This document shows positions 1 to 12,500 of a stretch of 64,000 bases of DNA, piece by piece. The notes beneath the pieces were generated by a model. It was given only the letters and a program-made list of their open reading frames with translations, did not search any database and was not told the DNA's origin. The translations under genes and the position numbers were made by a program. The stretch comes from a virus: IMG/VR virus record IMGVR_UViG_3300017917_000095, positions 20,898 through 84,897 of that record. The stretch is one strand, 5' to 3'. Each line of letters starts with the position of its first letter. The stretch's first letter is position 1.

Positions 1-99
1 CTAATCGAAATGGAGATCGCCGTAGCTCCATTCAACCAAGCACAATTATTAAGTGTATTCTTCAGCCAGGCAGCAAATAGAGCAAGCATTCAAGGCTAA
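1..99 (+). CDS. C-terminal end of a baseplate gene (gp25-like?), partial
   Basis: An open frame enters from the left edge and ends at a TAA at 97-99, giving 32 residues with the pattern LIEMEIAVAPFNQ followed by LLSVFFSQ. Its position directly upstream of the gp6-type gene, and the alternating hydrophobic strands, fit the end of a gp25-like baseplate wedge protein, the usual neighbour of gp6 in T4-like phages of water. The piece is too short to identify firmly. It could equally be another small baseplate protein. The reading frame and stop are seen directly; the name is inference. Confidence 0.4.
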   Translation, partial: LIEMEIAVAPFNQAQLLSVFFSQAANRASIQG

Positions 100-125
100 C
101 CGAAAAAAACACGGTTTTTAGGTAT

Positions 126-133
126 GATAAATA
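126..133 (+). promoter_or_regulatory. T4-type late promoter before gp6
   Basis: GATAAATA, one mismatch from the T4 late consensus TATAAATA, lies 18 bases before the gp6 start and after the stop of the preceding gene. It continues into TAAATACT, a longer form shared with several other late-type sites in this window. Confidence 0.6.
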
Positions 134-151
134 CTATAAAGAGATATACCT

Positions 152-3100
152 ATGGCTACAAGTTCAAGACAATCAGCATTATTTGGCGTCAACGATTGGC
201 AAGCAATCTACCAAACCTTTCGTGAAGCCGATTTTAAAAGCTATGATTATGAGACTTTGCGTAAAAGTTTCATTGATTACTTGCGTGTGTATTACCCGGA
301 AACATTCAATGACTTCATTGAATCATCGGAATTTATCGCCCTACTTGACGTTATAGCCTTCATGGGTCAGGGTCTTGCTTTCCGCAATGACGTTAACACC
401 CGTGAAAACTTCATCGATACCGCTGAACGCCGCGACTCTGTTATCAAGCTAGCCAATTTAGTCAGCTACACTCCTAAGCGTAACCTAGCTGCCCAAGGAT
501 ATCTAAAAGTAGTCAATATCCAGACTACCCAAAACATTACAGACTTGAACGGTGTCAACTTAGGTAATCTTCCTATTCTTTGGAATGATCCTGCTAACCC
601 AAATTGGTTGGAACAGTTCAACACAATTATCAATGCTGCACTGGTCGATACTCAGCGTGTAGGTCGTCCTGCAAACGTAGCAGATTTGCTAGGTGTTACT
701 ACCAGCGAGTACACACTACGTATCCCAAATAACACATTGCCAATCGTTCCGTTCAACTCAACAGTTGACGGTATCAATATGAACTTTGAGCTATGCAGTG
801 TAACCAGCGTAGATGCTGATTACATGTACGAGATTCCTCCAGCTCCAAGCGGTAGATTCAACATGCTATATCGTAACGACAAATTAGGTTACGGCAGCCC
901 AAATACTGGTTTCTTCTTCTACTTCAAGCAAGGAACATTGCAGAATTATGATTTCAATTTGCAACAGCAAATCAGTAACCAAGTCATTAACATTGACATT
1001 CAAGGTGTCAACAACGAAGATACCTGGTTGTATCAACTAAACGCTAACAACGGCAATAGAACACTGTGGACAAAAGTAGATAACATCTATGCTGATGCGT
1101 ACCTACAAAACACTACTAGCAACAGAACTATTTTCTCGGTGAATTCACGATTCAACGATCAAGTAAGTTATGTGTTCGGTGACGGTGTGTTCAGTCAGAT
1201 TCCAGTAGGATCATACAGAGCTTATGTACGTGCAGGAAATGCACTAACTTACACAATCGATCCATCAGAGATGCAAGGTATCACTGTATCTTTCAGCTAT
1301 GTTAACCGTTTGGGCAAGACAGAGATTCTAACACTTGGATTAGAGCTTCAACTTCCTGTGTCAAATGCACAGGCACGTGAACCATTGGCACAAATCAAAC
1401 AGCGTGCTCCTACAAGATATTATACACAGAATCGTATGGTTAACGGTGAAGATTACAACAACTTCCCATACACCTTATATAGTTCTATTATCAAGTCAAA
1501 AGCTATCAACCGTTCAAGTATTGGTGTCAGTAAGAACCTAGATATTCTCGATCCTACAGGTAAGTATTCAAGCTTGAATTCTTTTGCGACTGACGGAGCA
1601 TTATGGCAAGATGATACTAATGGTTATGCCAACCTAACTATCAACACAGTTGGTAACATCATTACATTCTTGACAGATACGTTGGGTAGTGTGTTATCTA
1701 GTAACCGTGTCGTTCAATACTATACACAAAACTTTAACCAATACGCAATTAATAGTGCATCAGGCGATGGTACTGTTTATTGGAATGCAAGCACAGTAGA
1801 TGCCAACTCGTTGACTGGTTATTTCTTTAACATTACTGATGGTAGCAATACTTCAATTCCAATTGGCACCTATTCAACGAATAATGTCAAGTACATTACA
1901 CCGGGCGCATTGGTAAAATTCATTGCACCTAGTGGATTCTACTTTGATACTAACAATCGTTTAGTAGCTGGCATCGCAGGCCCAAGCAATCAAACATTTA
2001 TTTGGACAACAGTATTGTCAGTTATTGGTGACGGATATAACAACGGACAAGGTAACTTTGCTAACGGAACCGGTCCAGTAACCCTTAACGGTTATGTACC
2101 TGTCGGTGCAATCTTAACTACAGTTCTACCATCGTTTGATAACTCATTGTCTAACGAAATCGTACAAGAGTGTATCATTCGCATGGAGTTGCAACAGAAC
2201 TTCAGCTTAGTATTCAATAACTCATACACTGTTGCACAGGATCGCTGGTCAATCGAACAATATGATAACGCAAATTGGTTTGTTCGTTTCCAAAGTGATA
2301 GCGGCGGTCGCTATACTATTACCTATCGCTCATTGCGTTACTATTTTGGTAGTGTGTCTGATACCCGCTTTAGTTATGAGCGTGACAAGTTAGTGTACGA
2401 CCCATTCAGTGGTAAAATCTTGCAAGACTTTGTTAAAGTTCTTGCTACTAACACACAACCAAACAGCAACTATCCATTAGCTAAAGATGTTTCAGTAAAC
2501 ATCGTTGGACAGACAGTTGAGAGCGATGGATACATTAATGACTTTGAAGTTGAAGTTGCAAGTAATGACATTAACAATCGCGGTTTGATTGTAAATCCAG
2601 ACTTCTTCCAAACAGTGACTGGCTATACAACTGGCGGTGCTAACACAGGCATTTATGTATTCTTTGAATTGATTCAAGACGCTATCAGTTTGACAAGATA
2701 TCAGATTGTTCCTACTAGCGATGTGGTTCAGTATCAAACAAAGACACAGATTGAAGTTGCAAAGTATGACTACCCAGAAGGTCAGTTGTTCTATGCATAC
2801 GGAGAGAACACATTTTGGACTACAATCCAAGACGATACTGTTCAAACACCGTATTATATTTTGACAGAGCAACCACAGTATTCAATGAAGCCGGGGCGTC
2901 AAGGTCTACAATATCAATATCGTCACAATAGCAACAACACAACACGTATTGATCCTGCAACAACCAACATCATTGACTTGTACGTAGTGACACAGGCTTA
3001 CTATACACAATATCAAAACTATATTAAGGATACTACCAACACAGTACCTATGCCACCCAAGCCAACTATTAATGAGTTGTCAGAGGCATACGGTGGACTC

Positions 3101-3520
3101 AACAATTACAAAATGTTGAGTGATAGCGTGGTATTAAATAGTGTAGTGTTCAAGCCTTTGTTTGGTCCTAAAGCAGATTCTGCATTAAGAGCAACGATTA
3201 AAGTTATCAAGGCGTCCAACACGAATGCAAGTGATAGTGAAATTCGCAGTTCAGTACTAGCAGCAATGAATACATATTTTGATATTAACAATTGGAACTT
3301 TGGAGACACGTTCTACTTCTCCGAACTAAGCGCATACTTACACGATCAAGTAGGTGAGTATATTAGTTCGGCAGTACTTGTTCCAAATGATCCTACAATG
3401 AAGTTCGGAGACCTTTATGAAATAAAATGTGCACCATACGAAATTTTCGTTAATGCGGCAACTGCTAATGACGTATTAGTTATCGCATCGCTCACACCAG
3501 CAGAATTACAAATAGCATAA
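152..3520 (+). CDS. 6: Baseplate wedge subunit gp6-like, enlarged
   Basis: Structural protein of the tail baseplate wedge; in T4, gp6 forms the inner ring that holds the wedges together. The N-terminal part (about residues 20-120) shows the family pattern: a region around YDYETLRKSFIDYL, then FIALLDVIAFMGQGLAFRND, then TAERRDSVIKLANLVSYTP. The last ~150 residues (around ALRATIKVIKASN and NNWNFGDTFYFSELSAY) look like the baseplate_J-type C-terminal region. At 1122 residues it is much longer than T4 gp6 (about 660), with the extra length in beta-rich middle segments. The ATG start follows a GAGAT ribosome site and a late promoter. A giant structural gene follows after 10 bases, as a gp7-position neighbour would. 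Confidence 0.85.
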   Translation: MATSSRQSALFGVNDWQAIYQTFREADFKSYDYETLRKSFIDYLRVYYPETFNDFIESSEFIALLDVIAFMGQGLAFRNDVNTRENFIDTAERRDSVIKLANLVSYTPKRNLAAQGYLKVVNIQTTQNITDLNGVNLGNLPILWNDPANPNWLEQFNTIINAALVDTQRVGRPANVADLLGVTTSEYTLRIPNNTLPIVPFNSTVDGINMNFELCSVTSVDADYMYEIPPAPSGRFNMLYRNDKLGYGSPNTGFFFYFKQGTLQNYDFNLQQQISNQVINIDIQGVNNEDTWLYQLNANNGNRTLWTKVDNIYADAYLQNTTSNRTIFSVNSRFNDQVSYVFGDGVFSQIPVGSYRAYVRAGNALTYTIDPSEMQGITVSFSYVNRLGKTEILTLGLELQLPVSNAQAREPLAQIKQRAPTRYYTQNRMVNGEDYNNFPYTLYSSIIKSKAINRSSIGVSKNLDILDPTGKYSSLNSFATDGALWQDDTNGYANLTINTVGNIITFLTDTLGSVLSSNRVVQYYTQNFNQYAINSASGDGTVYWNASTVDANSLTGYFFNITDGSNTSIPIGTYSTNNVKYITPGALVKFIAPSGFYFDTNNRLVAGIAGPSNQTFIWTTVLSVIGDGYNNGQGNFANGTGPVTLNGYVPVGAILTTVLPSFDNSLSNEIVQECIIRMELQQNFSLVFNNSYTVAQDRWSIEQYDNANWFVRFQSDSGGRYTITYRSLRYYFGSVSDTRFSYERDKLVYDPFSGKILQDFVKVLATNTQPNSNYPLAKDVSVNIVGQTVESDGYINDFEVEVASNDINNRGLIVNPDFFQTVTGYTTGGANTGIYVFFELIQDAISLTRYQIVPTSDVVQYQTKTQIEVAKYDYPEGQLFYAYGENTFWTTIQDDTVQTPYYILTEQPQYSMKPGRQGLQYQYRHNSNNTTRIDPATTNIIDLYVVTQAYYTQYQNYIKDTTNTVPMPPKPTINELSEAYGGLNNYKMLSDSVVLNSVVFKPLFGPKADSALRATIKVIKASNTNASDSEIRSSVLAAMNTYFDINNWNFGDTFYFSELSAYLHDQVGEYISSAVLVPNDPTMKFGDLYEIKCAPYEIFVNAATANDVLVIASLTPAELQIA

Positions 3521-3530
3521 GTATTATATT

Positions 3531-6500
3531 ATGGCATCGAGAATTAGAACATTAAACTTCTTACCAGAAGTATTTCAAACTACAACTAACAGCCAGTTTT
3601 TGGGTGCAACATTAGATCAAATTGTTCAGCAGCCGGAAACTAAACGTATCGAAGGTTACGTTGGTAGTAGATTTGGTTATGGTGTAAACGCTAAGAATTA
3701 CTACGTCACTGAACCTAACAAAACAAGAACCGATTATCAATTAGATCCAGGTGTTGTCTTCACTAAGACAAACGAATCAGTCGCAAAAGACTTTATCAGC
3801 TATCCTGGTATGTTAGATGCATTGAATCTTGAAGGTGGGTTGACACAAGATAACAACCGTCTATATAACAGTCAGTTCTATTCTTGGGATTCGTTCACCG
3901 ACCTAGACAAGATTATCAACTTCAACCAATACTACTGGATCCCACAAGGTCCTGCTAGTGTTGTTGTTTCTAGTGAAACTGTGTTCTCGTCTAACGAATA
4001 TAACGTATACGATCTTCCTAGTGGTTACAATATTGTTCCTGTAACCTCTTCTGAAGGCCAAGGCACAACCAACCCAACATTAACATTGTTGCGCGGTGGT
4101 ACATATACATTTGCAGTAAACCAAGATACTCAATTCTGGATTCAAGGTCGTCCTGGCGTTACTGGTTATGATCCAACTCAACCAAACGTACAGACACGTG
4201 ATGTATTAGGTGTTGACAATAACGGAACAACGCAAGGTATTGTGACATTTACTGTTCCTCCTAAAGATGCACAAGACGACTACAACTTTCCGGGTAACAA
4301 CTTAGTGGATGTTGTTAGTACACTTCCTTTTGCACAAGTCAATGGTGCAAGATTAGCAGACTTAGGTGGCATCGATGGTGTAACATCATTAGATGGATTA
4401 ACCGTAATGTTCTACAATACAGGTATTCCAAATGAAGTTGGATATGTATCTAACTTCTTCGACTATACTCCCTTCGATTATAACGATGATCTAACTCCTC
4501 TACAGTCTATTACTGTTACTGCAACCACAGCATCAACAGATGCTATCACTTGCAGCAGTACCGCAAACTTAGCAGTAGGAAATGCTATTATTTTCAATGG
4601 TAACCCATTCGGTGGGTTAGCAGCTTATTCTACAACTCTACCAAACACAATTTATTACGTAGAGTCTATCATTAACTCTACTCAGTTCACTGTTTCTACA
4701 ACAGTCGGTGGCTCTGTATATCCATTGTCCAATGGTTCTGGTACAATGACAGCAATCTCTAACCAAGGTCTATATGAGCAAGGTTACTACACAAACGTAA
4801 ATGAAAATTTCTATACTATTCAGTACCTAGGTGATCCTTCTGATCCGGTTATACGTTTGAAGCAAGCTAACGAGATTCCTACTAACCAAAAGATTACTGC
4901 AACTTACGGTACACAGTGGGTAGCTAGGGCATTCTACAAGAATCCGTCTGGTGTTGTACTATTAATCCCTTATCTAAGCGCACAACTTGATACTTTATAC
5001 TACCAAGACGGTACATTTGCAGATAAGGTGGGTGTAATTAGACTAATCGAAAGTAACGTACTAAACACCCTAGATGTTGAGACAGACATTTTAGGTAAAG
5101 CGCAATATACTGCAACTAATGGAGTAGTATTCACTAATGGATTGAAAGTTACTTTCCAAGGTGATGTGTTCCCTGTAAAATATCTATCAGGTGAATATTA
5201 TGTTGAAGGTGTAGGTACTGCAATTGAGCTACTACCAGTAGAAGATTTTGTTGCTCCTGAAAGTTTCACAGCTAGCACTTATGTTCCATGGGATACAATT
5301 GGATGGGATGCTGCTAACTGGGAAGGTGATTCATATGTTCCAGTGAACCCTGAGTACATTACTATCGCTAGAAATTCTATGGATAAGAATGCATGGTCAC
5401 GTAGTAATCGCTGGTTCCACATTGACGTTATCAACGCAACTGCGACATACAATAACAATCCTGATTTATTGACGTTATACACCAACGAAAACTTTAAGGC
5501 TAAGCGTCCTATCATCGAATTCTATCCTAATTTGAAACTGTTCAACTCAGGTTCAGAAGGAAAGGCTCCTGTGGATTTTATTGACGTAAGAACAACTGAT
5601 GCATTCAGCTTGGTCGCAGGTAAACAAAACTACTATCCTGACGTTGAAGTATATACTGGGTATAGTGCAACAATCACATCAACTAACTACACACCTATTC
5701 GTGCCTTTACAAGCGCAAGTGCATCAACCGACATATTTACTACTACGACCGGTACTACTGGTTTCCAAGTAAATGACTTGATCGTATTTGACGGCATCAC
5801 ACTAGATCCTACCATTCAAGACGGCAAATCATATTATATTGCTGAGGTAGTTTCTGGTACTCAGTTTAAAATTTCTGCTACTAAAGGTGGAAGTGTGATC
5901 GGTCCTGATAGCAACCTAGGTGCAGGCGGCAACATCATTTGGTCTCCTTTGAGTACTACTGTAACCGTTGCAGCGGATGAAATCACTGGAACATTTACTG
6001 TAGGTCAGTATGTTAAAGATTCAACTAACGCACTTCCACGCAATGCACAGATTGCCTCAATAACCGGCACAACAAATTTAACGTTGACAGTTGAATGGGA
6101 CGAAGGTTCAAAATATTTCGCACAACAGACAAATGCATCTATCATTGGTACTGATACTACAAACGACAACTATGCTTTGTTCGATGGAGCCACTGTTATC
6201 TTTACTGCCGACACAGATGCTAACGTAAGAAACAAAGTGTATGTTTCACGTTTCTCCGCTATCACTGGATCATCAACACCGATCATTACATTGACAGAAG
6301 CTAAAGACGGTGAGGTTTATCCAAATCAACAAACAGTTGCATTGCGCGGATATTTCAATAATGGTAATGAGTTCTGGTTCGATGGAGCAGAATGGATTGA
6401 GGGTCAACAAAAGACAACATTGAATCAACCACCGTTGTTTGATATTTTTGACGAAAACCAAGTTAGCTTGGGAGACCCACTAGTCTATGTGGGAACATCG

Positions 6501-9500
6501 TTCACTGGATGTAAGTTATTCAGTTATGGAATCGGTACAGGATTAGATGATTCTGTTTTGGGATTCCCTATCAGATATAGTTCAGTAGACAACGTAGGCG
6601 ATATCAGCTTTGATGTTTCGTTGAACTCTGATACCTTTGACTATGTTAAGGGCACAGAACCAATTACACAAAATGTAAACACTGGGTACGTTTATCAGTA
6701 TCTAACTAGAGACACATACAAACGTCAAATCGGTTGGCAGACTGCTCTGTCTCCTAGTGTACAGTATCAATTGTTCTCGTTTGATTTTGATCCGTTGAAC
6801 CCTGCCACATCATATGTATGTGATATTGCTAAATCTTCTAGTACCAGTACTAACTGGCCTACAATCGATGTGTTTATTAACAACGTAGCGTTACAGCACA
6901 GCGAGTATACTGTTACCGTCGGACCAAATTCAACTACTGTTGTATTGAACGCAAATCCTGTAACAGAAACTGTAGTGCAGATTGCATTGTTGAGCAATCA
7001 AGTAAGCCCAACTGCGTACTATTCTATTCCTGTTAATTTGAATAACAACCCATTGAATGCTGACATTACAGTAGCTAACGTCGGTGACATTCGTGGTCAG
7101 TATCAGAGCGCATTCTACAACAATCCAAACACTGTTGGAAAAGCATTCGGTCCTAACAACTATCGTGACTTGGGTAACATGGTTCCATGGGGCGACAAGA
7201 TCATTCAGAATAGCGCAAGCTTGGTATTGCCTGGAGCATTCCTACGCAAACAAGAACACAACCTATTCAACGCATTGTTGTTCAATGACAGAGAATACAT
7301 AAAGTTCAAAAATTTGTTGGTCTACACTGTACAAAATAGTGACTATTCACAACGATTCAATCCATCGGTCATGCTTGACGATGCATTAGATCAGATCACT
7401 GCATCGAAAGATAACAGTCAGCCATTCTTCTGGTCTGATATGTTACCAAGCAAGTCAGCATACATTTCTAATACCTATTCATTTGCAAATAGTTTAGATG
7501 TTTCTATCTATCCATTGTCTAGAGTCTATGATTTTAAGACAGCAAACTACTACGGTGTTCTTGTTTACTTGACTAGAACAGTAAACGGTGTTACCTCAAC
7601 ACAACAGTTGATTAAGAATCAAGATTATAATGTAAGCGAAACATCACCTTCATTGACAGTTACAACTGACCTGTTACCAGGCGACGTTGTTACTATCAAA
7701 GAGTACAATCAGACATACGGATCATATGTTCCTAATACTCCTACTAAGTTAGGTCTATATCCTGCATATACTCCTGAAGTCGTATTAGATAGCGATTACA
7801 ATGAACCTACATACTTCATCAAAGGTCACGATGGTTCATACAACAAGTTATATGGTGATTATGATCCTACAACTGGTTTGCTAGTAGACTTCAGAGACCA
7901 AGTTCTGTTAGAATTTGAACTACGTGTTTATAACAACTTGAAGATTAGCTCAGAAATACCTATCAAAGAATATGAAGTATTACCTGGCTTCTTCAGAGAA
8001 ACTGACTATTCATATGCTGACTGGTTATACATCTACTCTCCTAACTTCTTAAGTTGGGTTGGTCAGAATAGACTAAACTATAAGACACAGTATTTCAATA
8101 GTGCAAACAAGTTCACTTACAACTATTCACAAAGTGGAAATGCTGTAGACAAAGCACCGATCAGTCAAGGTTATTGGAGAGGTATGTATCAGTATTTCTA
8201 CGATACCACAACTCCAAATACTACACCATGGGAAATGTTGGGCTTCACTCAAATGCCTACATGGTGGACAAATCGTTATGGTCCTGCTCCATACACTAGC
8301 GATAACTTAGTGTTGTGGAACGATCTTGCAGAAGGTATTAACTGGAATAACGGTGATCCGTTCGTTATACCTGAAGCAGTACGTGATGGATTATTAGACA
8401 TTATCCCGGTTGATACTGCGGGTAACTTGTTAGCTCCGATCGATTCAATCGTTGGCAGTTACAATCAGAAATTATTCCAACGTGATTGGAAAGTAGGTGA
8501 CGCTGGCCCGGTAGAATTTAGTTATCGCCGTAGTTCTAGTTACCCATTCGACTTGATGAAGATTATGGCTTTGATGAAGCCGGCTAAATTCTTTAACTTA
8601 GGTGTTGACGTAGACCACTACAAGTACAATGCTGAATTTAACCAATACTTGGTTAACAACAGAAGCCACTTGAAAATGAGTGACATTGATGTATATGGTT
8701 CTGGTACCGCAGTGACAAGCTATATTAACTGGGTCGTTGACTATGAAAAACAAGTAGGCATTGATGCTACAACAAACATCACTGAAATGCTAAACAACAT
8801 GGATGTACGTTTGGTATATCGTTTGGCTGGCTTCAGTGATAAGACCATGTTGAAGTTCTATGTAGAAAAGTCAACAGCAAATAGTAACAATAGCTCATTG
8901 TTGATTCCTGACGAAAGCTATCAGGTTCTTTTGTACGATAATCAACCATTCAACAGAATCAGCTATTCAGGTGTTGTCGTGCAGATAGCACCTAACGGTG
9001 GATACACTGTGTTTGGTAACTCACAAACTGTCGCATACTTCAAGACATTGAAACCTAAGTTTGGTGGAAACTATGCATCAATTGACGTAGAGAAGCTATC
9101 CGTTAAGATTACACCGGACCACTTCGATCAAATTCAACTAGTACCTTACAATACTACGTTCTATACTGTACAAGAAGTTGCACAGTTCTTGGCTGACTAC
9201 GGTGCCTATCTAGTTAGTTTGGGTATGCAGTTCCAAGACCTAGAGAACGAATTAGAAATCAACTGGAATCAGATGATTGCTGAGTTCATGTACTGGGCAC
9301 AAACTGGTTGGGCTGCCGGCAGCATCGTCACATTGAATCCTGCTGCAAAGAGCTTGGTCATTAACAAAGACAGTAATATTGTACAGCCACTAACCATTCA
9401 ACAATCTAACTTTGTGTTGAATCAAAACTTGTATCCTATTCAATTGAATGACATGTCTATTGTTCGTCAGGATACTGAGTTCAGAGTTACTGCATTGAAC

Positions 9501-12500
9501 CAAGGTGATGTAATGTCTTATGGTCAATTCAACCTAAGTAACTTTGAACATGGTATTGTTTTTGATAACGAAACATTGTTCGGTGATGTGCTTTACAACT
9601 TGACTACAGGTCTGCGTCAGAACAGAATCTCATTGAGAGGTACCAAATCCGCTAACTGGAATGGTACTGTCAATGCAGCAGGTTTCATCTACAACCAAGA
9701 CAACGTTAAGCCATGGTCTAGGACTGCAAAATATACCAAAGGTGAAATCGTAACATACAAGAACAAGTATTGGGTAGCTACTAAAATAATCCAAGCGAGT
9801 GAAACCTTTAATGAAGCAGACTGGAAGAGAACAAACTATGATGAAATTCAGAAAGGTTTGTTACCTAACGCAAGTACACGTAGCTACGAAAGCACATTGT
9901 ACTATGATTCAACACAAGCTAACCTAGAGAATGATGCTGATCTATTAAGCTATAGCTTGATTGGATACCGTCCACGTGATTATCTAGCACTTGCAGACTT
10001 GACAGACATTACACAAGTAAACGTTTACAAGAACATGATTAAGGAAAAGGGTACATTGAATGCAGCGAGTGCATTCAAAGGTGCAAACTTACCTCAAGGT
10101 GGTATTGATTATGATGTTTATGAAAACTGGGCAATTAAAGCAGGTGAGTTTGGTGGCGTATTAAACAACAACTTCATTGAATTCAAAGTCAATGAAAAAT
10201 ACATGACTGGTAATCCAGCAATTGTTGGATTGACCGATGGCATATACAACGTAGGTGTACAACAAGAAGTACCGTTGTATTCATTGTTCAATTACGGTCG
10301 TCCTATAACATCAGTGGATGCATTGCCTACTACAAGTACCAATGAACCTTCAACTGTATACCCTGATGCAGGTTATGTAAACTTCAACGATGTTAAGATG
10401 TCCGCATTCTACTATGCTCAGATGCCTTTTGCAATCAATAAGAGTGGTGTAGTAGTTCCTATCGAGAACTTCTATGTACGTGACTATGTTTGGTTGGCTA
10501 ATTACCTAGAAACATGGCAAGTATATACTACTGCGGCAATGGGTCAAGTAACTAATGCAAAGAACAACTTGAACGACACTGTTACTATTACGTTCAAGAC
10601 TCCGCACAATCTAACACAGTATCAACCATTTGCAATCGTAAACTTTGACGTTGCAATTGACGGGTACTATCTAGCAACTATTGTTATCGACCAATACAGA
10701 GTTTTAGTATCTAAGACTCTTGATTCCGGTATCAAGAACATAACAGGTGAAGGTATTGCGTTGAAATTTACCTCTCAACGTGTAGCGACACCTAATGAAA
10801 TTAACACATTACCATTGACAGATGCCGAGTTCAGAAAGAATACAGTATGGGTCGATACAGCATATGATGGCTCATGGGGTGTCTATAGAAAGTCTATAAG
10901 CTATCAACTTGAAAACCAGCTAACAAAACAATCCAGTGAATCATTTGGTAGCGCAGTAGCAATCAATGACCAAGTTGGATATTTGGTTGGTGACGCTGAT
11001 GCAGGTCAAGTATACCGTTATACTTACAATGACCTAGCACAAGAGTATCAAATAGCACAGACACTAATTGGCGGCACAAGCTTCGGCAGCACAATCACTT
11101 ATGCAGGTGATTTGTACGCTATCGCTGAAACAACAGGTTCTACTCGTAGTGTAAAATTATACCAACTACAACAGACTATTACATCCGATGATTTGATATT
11201 GATTCAAACATTGACCTATCCATCAGGTGCAACTACTTGGGGAACATCAATTGCTATATCAGGTGACCAAGATTGGATGTACATATCAGACATTGACCAA
11301 AATACTGTTCACGTATATGAAAGACTAAACGTACCGACTACTGCTGGTTACTTTGTCGTAGGACAAACTTACACAATTCAAACTGTGGGTACTACTGACT
11401 TCGTTGCAGTAGGCGCAACATCAAATGATGTTGGTGTCTCATTCATTGCTACTGGTGTGGGTTCCGGAACAGGTGTTGCTAACAAGACAACATATACAAA
11501 CGTCACATCTATAGACGGTGATGCACTAGGGTTGACAACTAGCGGTGATAACTTTGGTTACTCCGTTGCTACTGATTATGACGGTGACGAAATCATCATC
11601 GGTACTCCTAATCAAAACAACGGTGCTATTGATAACTGGGGTTACACTTATGTGTTCCAACGAATCTATCAAAATGTTGAGATTAACTACAACACAATAT
11701 CTCCTGCATTCCAAACTTTACAGTTAGCATGGACTCCTACTACTGTATCTAAGACAGTAACTTCTACAAATGCGACTGGTAACAAAGTAACATTGAACAG
11801 TGTTTCTGGAATTACAGTTAATGATCCTATCATCTTTACAGGCACATTAACTGGTACTGATATTGCATCTAACAAGGTATACTATGTTGCAAGTATCAAC
11901 GTACCTAGCACTTATATTACTCTAAAAACATCTAGAGAAAGTACATCAACAGTGACAGTTGCAACCAATGCATCTGTCAGTGCAACCGCTACGGCACAGA
12001 CAGAACCATTGATCGTTTCTAAGAACGGTACTGTGGTAACTGACAATAATTATGCAGTGATTGACGACTCAATGATTTATACTGGATCATTGAACGCCGG
12101 CGATATTGTCAATATAAGCGGACATGAGATTGTATTACTACAAACATTGACAACCGAAGAAGCACCACAGACTGGTTCTCAGTTTGGTATCTCAGTAGAC
12201 ACAAACAACAATGCAAGTGAAATTATTGTTGGTGCCCCATTCCAGTTAGATTCTCAGATGCAAGAAGGTACTGTGTATCGTTATACAGACTCTGGTGCTA
12301 AGTTTGGTATGTATATGGGAACAAGTGATTGTAACGTCACTACCACTCGCAAGATACTAATTAATGGTTTCTTGACATTCATCCCTGCAGGTGATGCAGA
12401 AGATGTTGCGAACTCTATCAAGAGTGCTAATATAACTAACGTAACTGCCGCAGCAGTTGACGGTAAGTTGGCTATCTATCTATTGAATACTGAAATTTCC

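Noticed and set aside
102-120. Short AAAAAC/GTTTTT palindrome before gp6
   Set aside because: Only A-T-rich pairing with a three-base loop; not convincing as a terminator.
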